Origin: Chiua virens
Lineage: Eukaryota > Basidiomycota > Agaricomycetes > Boletales > Boletaceae
Direction: 5' to 3'
Length of the DNA: 64,000 nucleotides
Assembly (NCBI GenBank): GCA_019787685.1
Contig: JAHNUO010000001.1
Coordinates: forward strand, 1,612,001 to 1,676,000
In this document: piece by piece, positions 61,871 through 64,000 of the stretch
Layout: the number at the start of each line of letters is the position of its first letter
How positions within the stretch are numbered: the stretch's first letter is position 1
The notes under the pieces: model-generated
Database searches by the model: none
Seen by the model: only the letters and a program-made list of their open reading frames with translations
Told to the model about the DNA's origin: nothing
Program-made: the position numbers and the translations under genes

Positions 61871-62745
61871 TTACAAAGGAATGTCGGTCCACTCCAAATT
61901 GTCTCGGGATCGAGCCGCCACCTTCATCGGGGGATACGCATAACTTTTGTCCAACTCATGCCCGTACGCCGCGACATGCGAGCTGGGTGCCTTTGTAATC
62001 GGATACCGTGGCATCACCTTGACGGCACCAGGAAACTTGTCGATCCACGAGACGATGAAGCCGAACGCAGCTATATAACGGGCGCGCGTCAGCCGTGAGT
62101 ACGAGGAGGCACGTAAAGACGTACCAATGACAGGCGAGAGATACGCCATGCCGAGTTGAACACCCGCCAGCGTGCAGGGCTTGGCTGCGTGGGCAAAGTC
62201 GGTGCACAGTCCCAAGCCTCCATCCTGCCTTGCATGGACTGTCAGCGGTGCTGCCAGCGCTAGATAGGATTCAAATGATACAGTTAGTGTCAAGCGTGGC
62301 GCATCGACCCATGGGGGTGCTCACCAAAACCGAACAGCCCGCACGCGTTAAAAAGCACCAAGTTCCTCGTATTGCTCGCTTCCTCGCCCTGATGTGCGAT
62401 TTGGTGGCAATGACTAACGAATGGTAAATTCAGCAGGGACGCAGGACGCGATGGCAACAGACGGCTCACCATCCAAGAATAGTCAAGAGGCTGAGGAAAC
62501 CAAAACAGATGGCCAAGATCTGAAAGACTAAAAAAGCGCATCGGAATCAATGTCGTGTTCCTGGCAAAGAGTTTAATTAACTACCTCCTCCTGTCTTCTC
62601 ATGGAAAGTGATGGCGGAAAGTACCAATGAGACGAGATTCGTGATAATAATAGCGGCTAAGTGGAACTGTGAGCGACGATCGGAAGAAGAACTGATGCCA
62701 CTCACAGACGGCGATCATACGCGAAAGAGCGAAAGGGAAGGGCAT
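61871..62745 (-). CDS. Four-span membrane protein, function unknown
   Basis: The spliced model starts MPFPFALSRMIAV and has hydrophobic helices FHLAAIIITNLVSLVLSAIT, VFQILAICFGFLSLLTILGW, NLVLFNACGLFGFALAAPL and AAFGFIVSWIDKF. A hydrophilic tail ends NLEWTDIPL. The layout recalls MARVEL or SUR7-like four-span proteins, but no signature was recognised. The first donor (GTGAGT near 62,706) leaves a T after GTC, so the frame needs +1 at this junction too. Introns elsewhere keep the frame. Confidence 0.5.
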
Positions 62746-63148
62746 AGTGTCACGGACGACTAAGCGATAGGATAGATTAAGATGAATGAAGAGTGAGAAG
62801 ACTTGGGTGGAACTGGCGGGTTTACCGGACGCATTTTATACGAGCTCTGGTTGTTAAACGGTGGGGTGGTGGACCGTCGCCAGACAATGGGCCATCATTT
62901 GCGCTTTACAACATGTCCACATAACTAGGTGTGGTTCTCGGAGTCCGAATCAGACAGATCAAAGCGTGGATAAAGCGAACCACTTGCTGTTGCAAGTCCA
63001 TCTTCGTTGTGCGTCATGGAGGCAAGGATAAATATTAATATTGGACTAATCCATGGTGTAATGTGTGGGACAAACGACGGACCCCAAAAGCGTACAGCAC
63101 ATGTCAGACCAGCACCCGAATAATTCAAAGTGATTGGAAATCGACACC

Positions 63149-64000
63149 TTATTGGCAATCACTAGTACTGAAGTTCCATATCCTCACATCACCGTCGTCA
63201 CTCCCAGACACGATCTTGTCTTCTCCAAGACCGACGCAAGTCACCGCACCGCGATGTCCAAATAGCGTGGTTGTACACTTGCCCTCTTCACGATTCCACA
63301 CCTGAAGTTACAGTGTCAGTATAATCACTGCAAGGAAATAGATCGTGCACTAACCTTGATGGTGCGATCGTGACTCCCGCTGACAAGCCTAAGTTTATCG
63401 CATGCAACTGCCCACACGCCCTCGATGTGTCCGAACAAAGTCCTCATAGCCTTGCCCGTTTCGACATCCCATACCTTGATCGTATTGTCGAGGCTCCCCG
63501 ATATCAACACAGGCTTCTTGGCGGGCTTACCAGTCACACCTATCGCCGGATTTATTGCGATACGATTTGTGCTTCGCACATCGTCCGTACTCTCGCTCGG
63601 CTTCCTCATATCATGGGTGACGACGGTGCAGATATCAGCAGGATTCGATCCCCCGCAAAGCTGGATGATATCTGAAGAAGAGTTCTCGGCTACTACAGCG
63701 TCCGCTGCACTCGAGCTATCATCATCGTCCGGCGCCACGTCCACGTCGAGAATCCGAAGACTCTGAACCTGACCGACATGCCCAATGAGCTGACGCACAC
63801 ACGTCCGTTTCGCAAGATCCCAAAGCCGAATGGTCCCATCATCGGAGGCAGAGAAGAGCATCTTTCCCGCATCGATCTTGAGCGTAGAACGACAAGGATT
63901 TGTAGACGAGCTCGCACTCCCATGGGCATCCCACAACCTCACAGCATTTACCCAATCACGATGTCCGCGAAGAGTAAACGCCTCCCCTGTACAAAAGTTC
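63149..64000 (-). CDS. WD40 repeat protein, 3' part (MET30-like?)
   Basis: The gene runs off the window's right end. Visible blades are FTLRGHRDWVNAVRLWD, MLFSASDDGTIRLWDL, CVRQLIGHVGQVQSL, VLISGSLDNTIKVWDVETG, LFGHIEGVWAVACDKLRLV, SGSHDRTIK and, after an intron at 63,304-63,353, VWNREEGKCTTTLFGH and KIVSGSDDGDVRIWNF. An acidic insert splits one blade. The blade sequences and the final repeat recall the F-box/WD40 sulfur regulator MET30/SCON-2, but the F-box would lie outside the window, so only WD40 is secure. Confidence 0.8.

Overview
The window looks like a nuclear contig from an Agaricomycete-type basidiomycete. Genes are densely packed on both strands, most carry many 45-65 nt introns, and most protein models resemble basidiomycete orthologues. 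There are no bacterial operons, no recognised tRNA or rRNA genes and no CRISPR array.

Bases 1-9,760 are a transposon graveyard. There is a Tc1/mariner remnant, then a Ty3/gypsy integrase cut into two pieces by a decayed Helitron (HUH Rep plus PIF1-like helicase). A 555-bp solo LTR with a perfect 5-bp target duplication sits inside the Helitron. The older elements are CpG-poor and carry mainly CAG/CAA/CGA-to-stop type lesions; the solo LTR has kept its CpGs. CpG depletion runs on into the 3' third of PEX6.

From 9.76 kb to the end is housekeeping euchromatin: PEX6 (-), GAR1 (+), MIS14 (-), a DHX35-like DEAH helicase (+), MIC19 (+), a Zn2Cys6 factor (+), NUP37-like (-), UMP/CMP kinase (+), a DAGKc lipid kinase (-), omega-amidase (+), a type I DnaJ (+), a UPF0538 protein (-), a broken GH3 beta-glucosidase (+), COG4 (+), VPS2 (-), RPS27 (+), a CUZ1-like AN1 protein (+), class V myosin (-), formin (+), a GPI-type PEBP (+), an RBM5/10-like splicing factor (-), NDUFB4 (+), COQ7 (-), a RAD57/XRCC3-like recombinase (+), a four-span membrane protein (-) and the 3' part of a WD40 protein (-). 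Many neighbours are divergent, with 28-180 bp between start codons. Cargo transport and polarity genes (COG4, VPS2, myosin V, formin) lie together between 34 and 54 kb, but nothing shows they are co-regulated.

The most unusual observation is a recurrent +1 reading-frame break in otherwise well conserved genes (PEX6, DnaJ twice, COG4 five times, myosin V at least three times, RAD57-like, and others). At nearly every site that conserved residues can pin down, the extra base is a T (or an equivalent C) at a codon boundary after a pyrimidine-ending codon and usually before G, so that NNC|GNN reads NNC-T-GNN. This may be a systematic sequence error, or +1 recoding in a fungus; the two can be told apart with reads and peptides.
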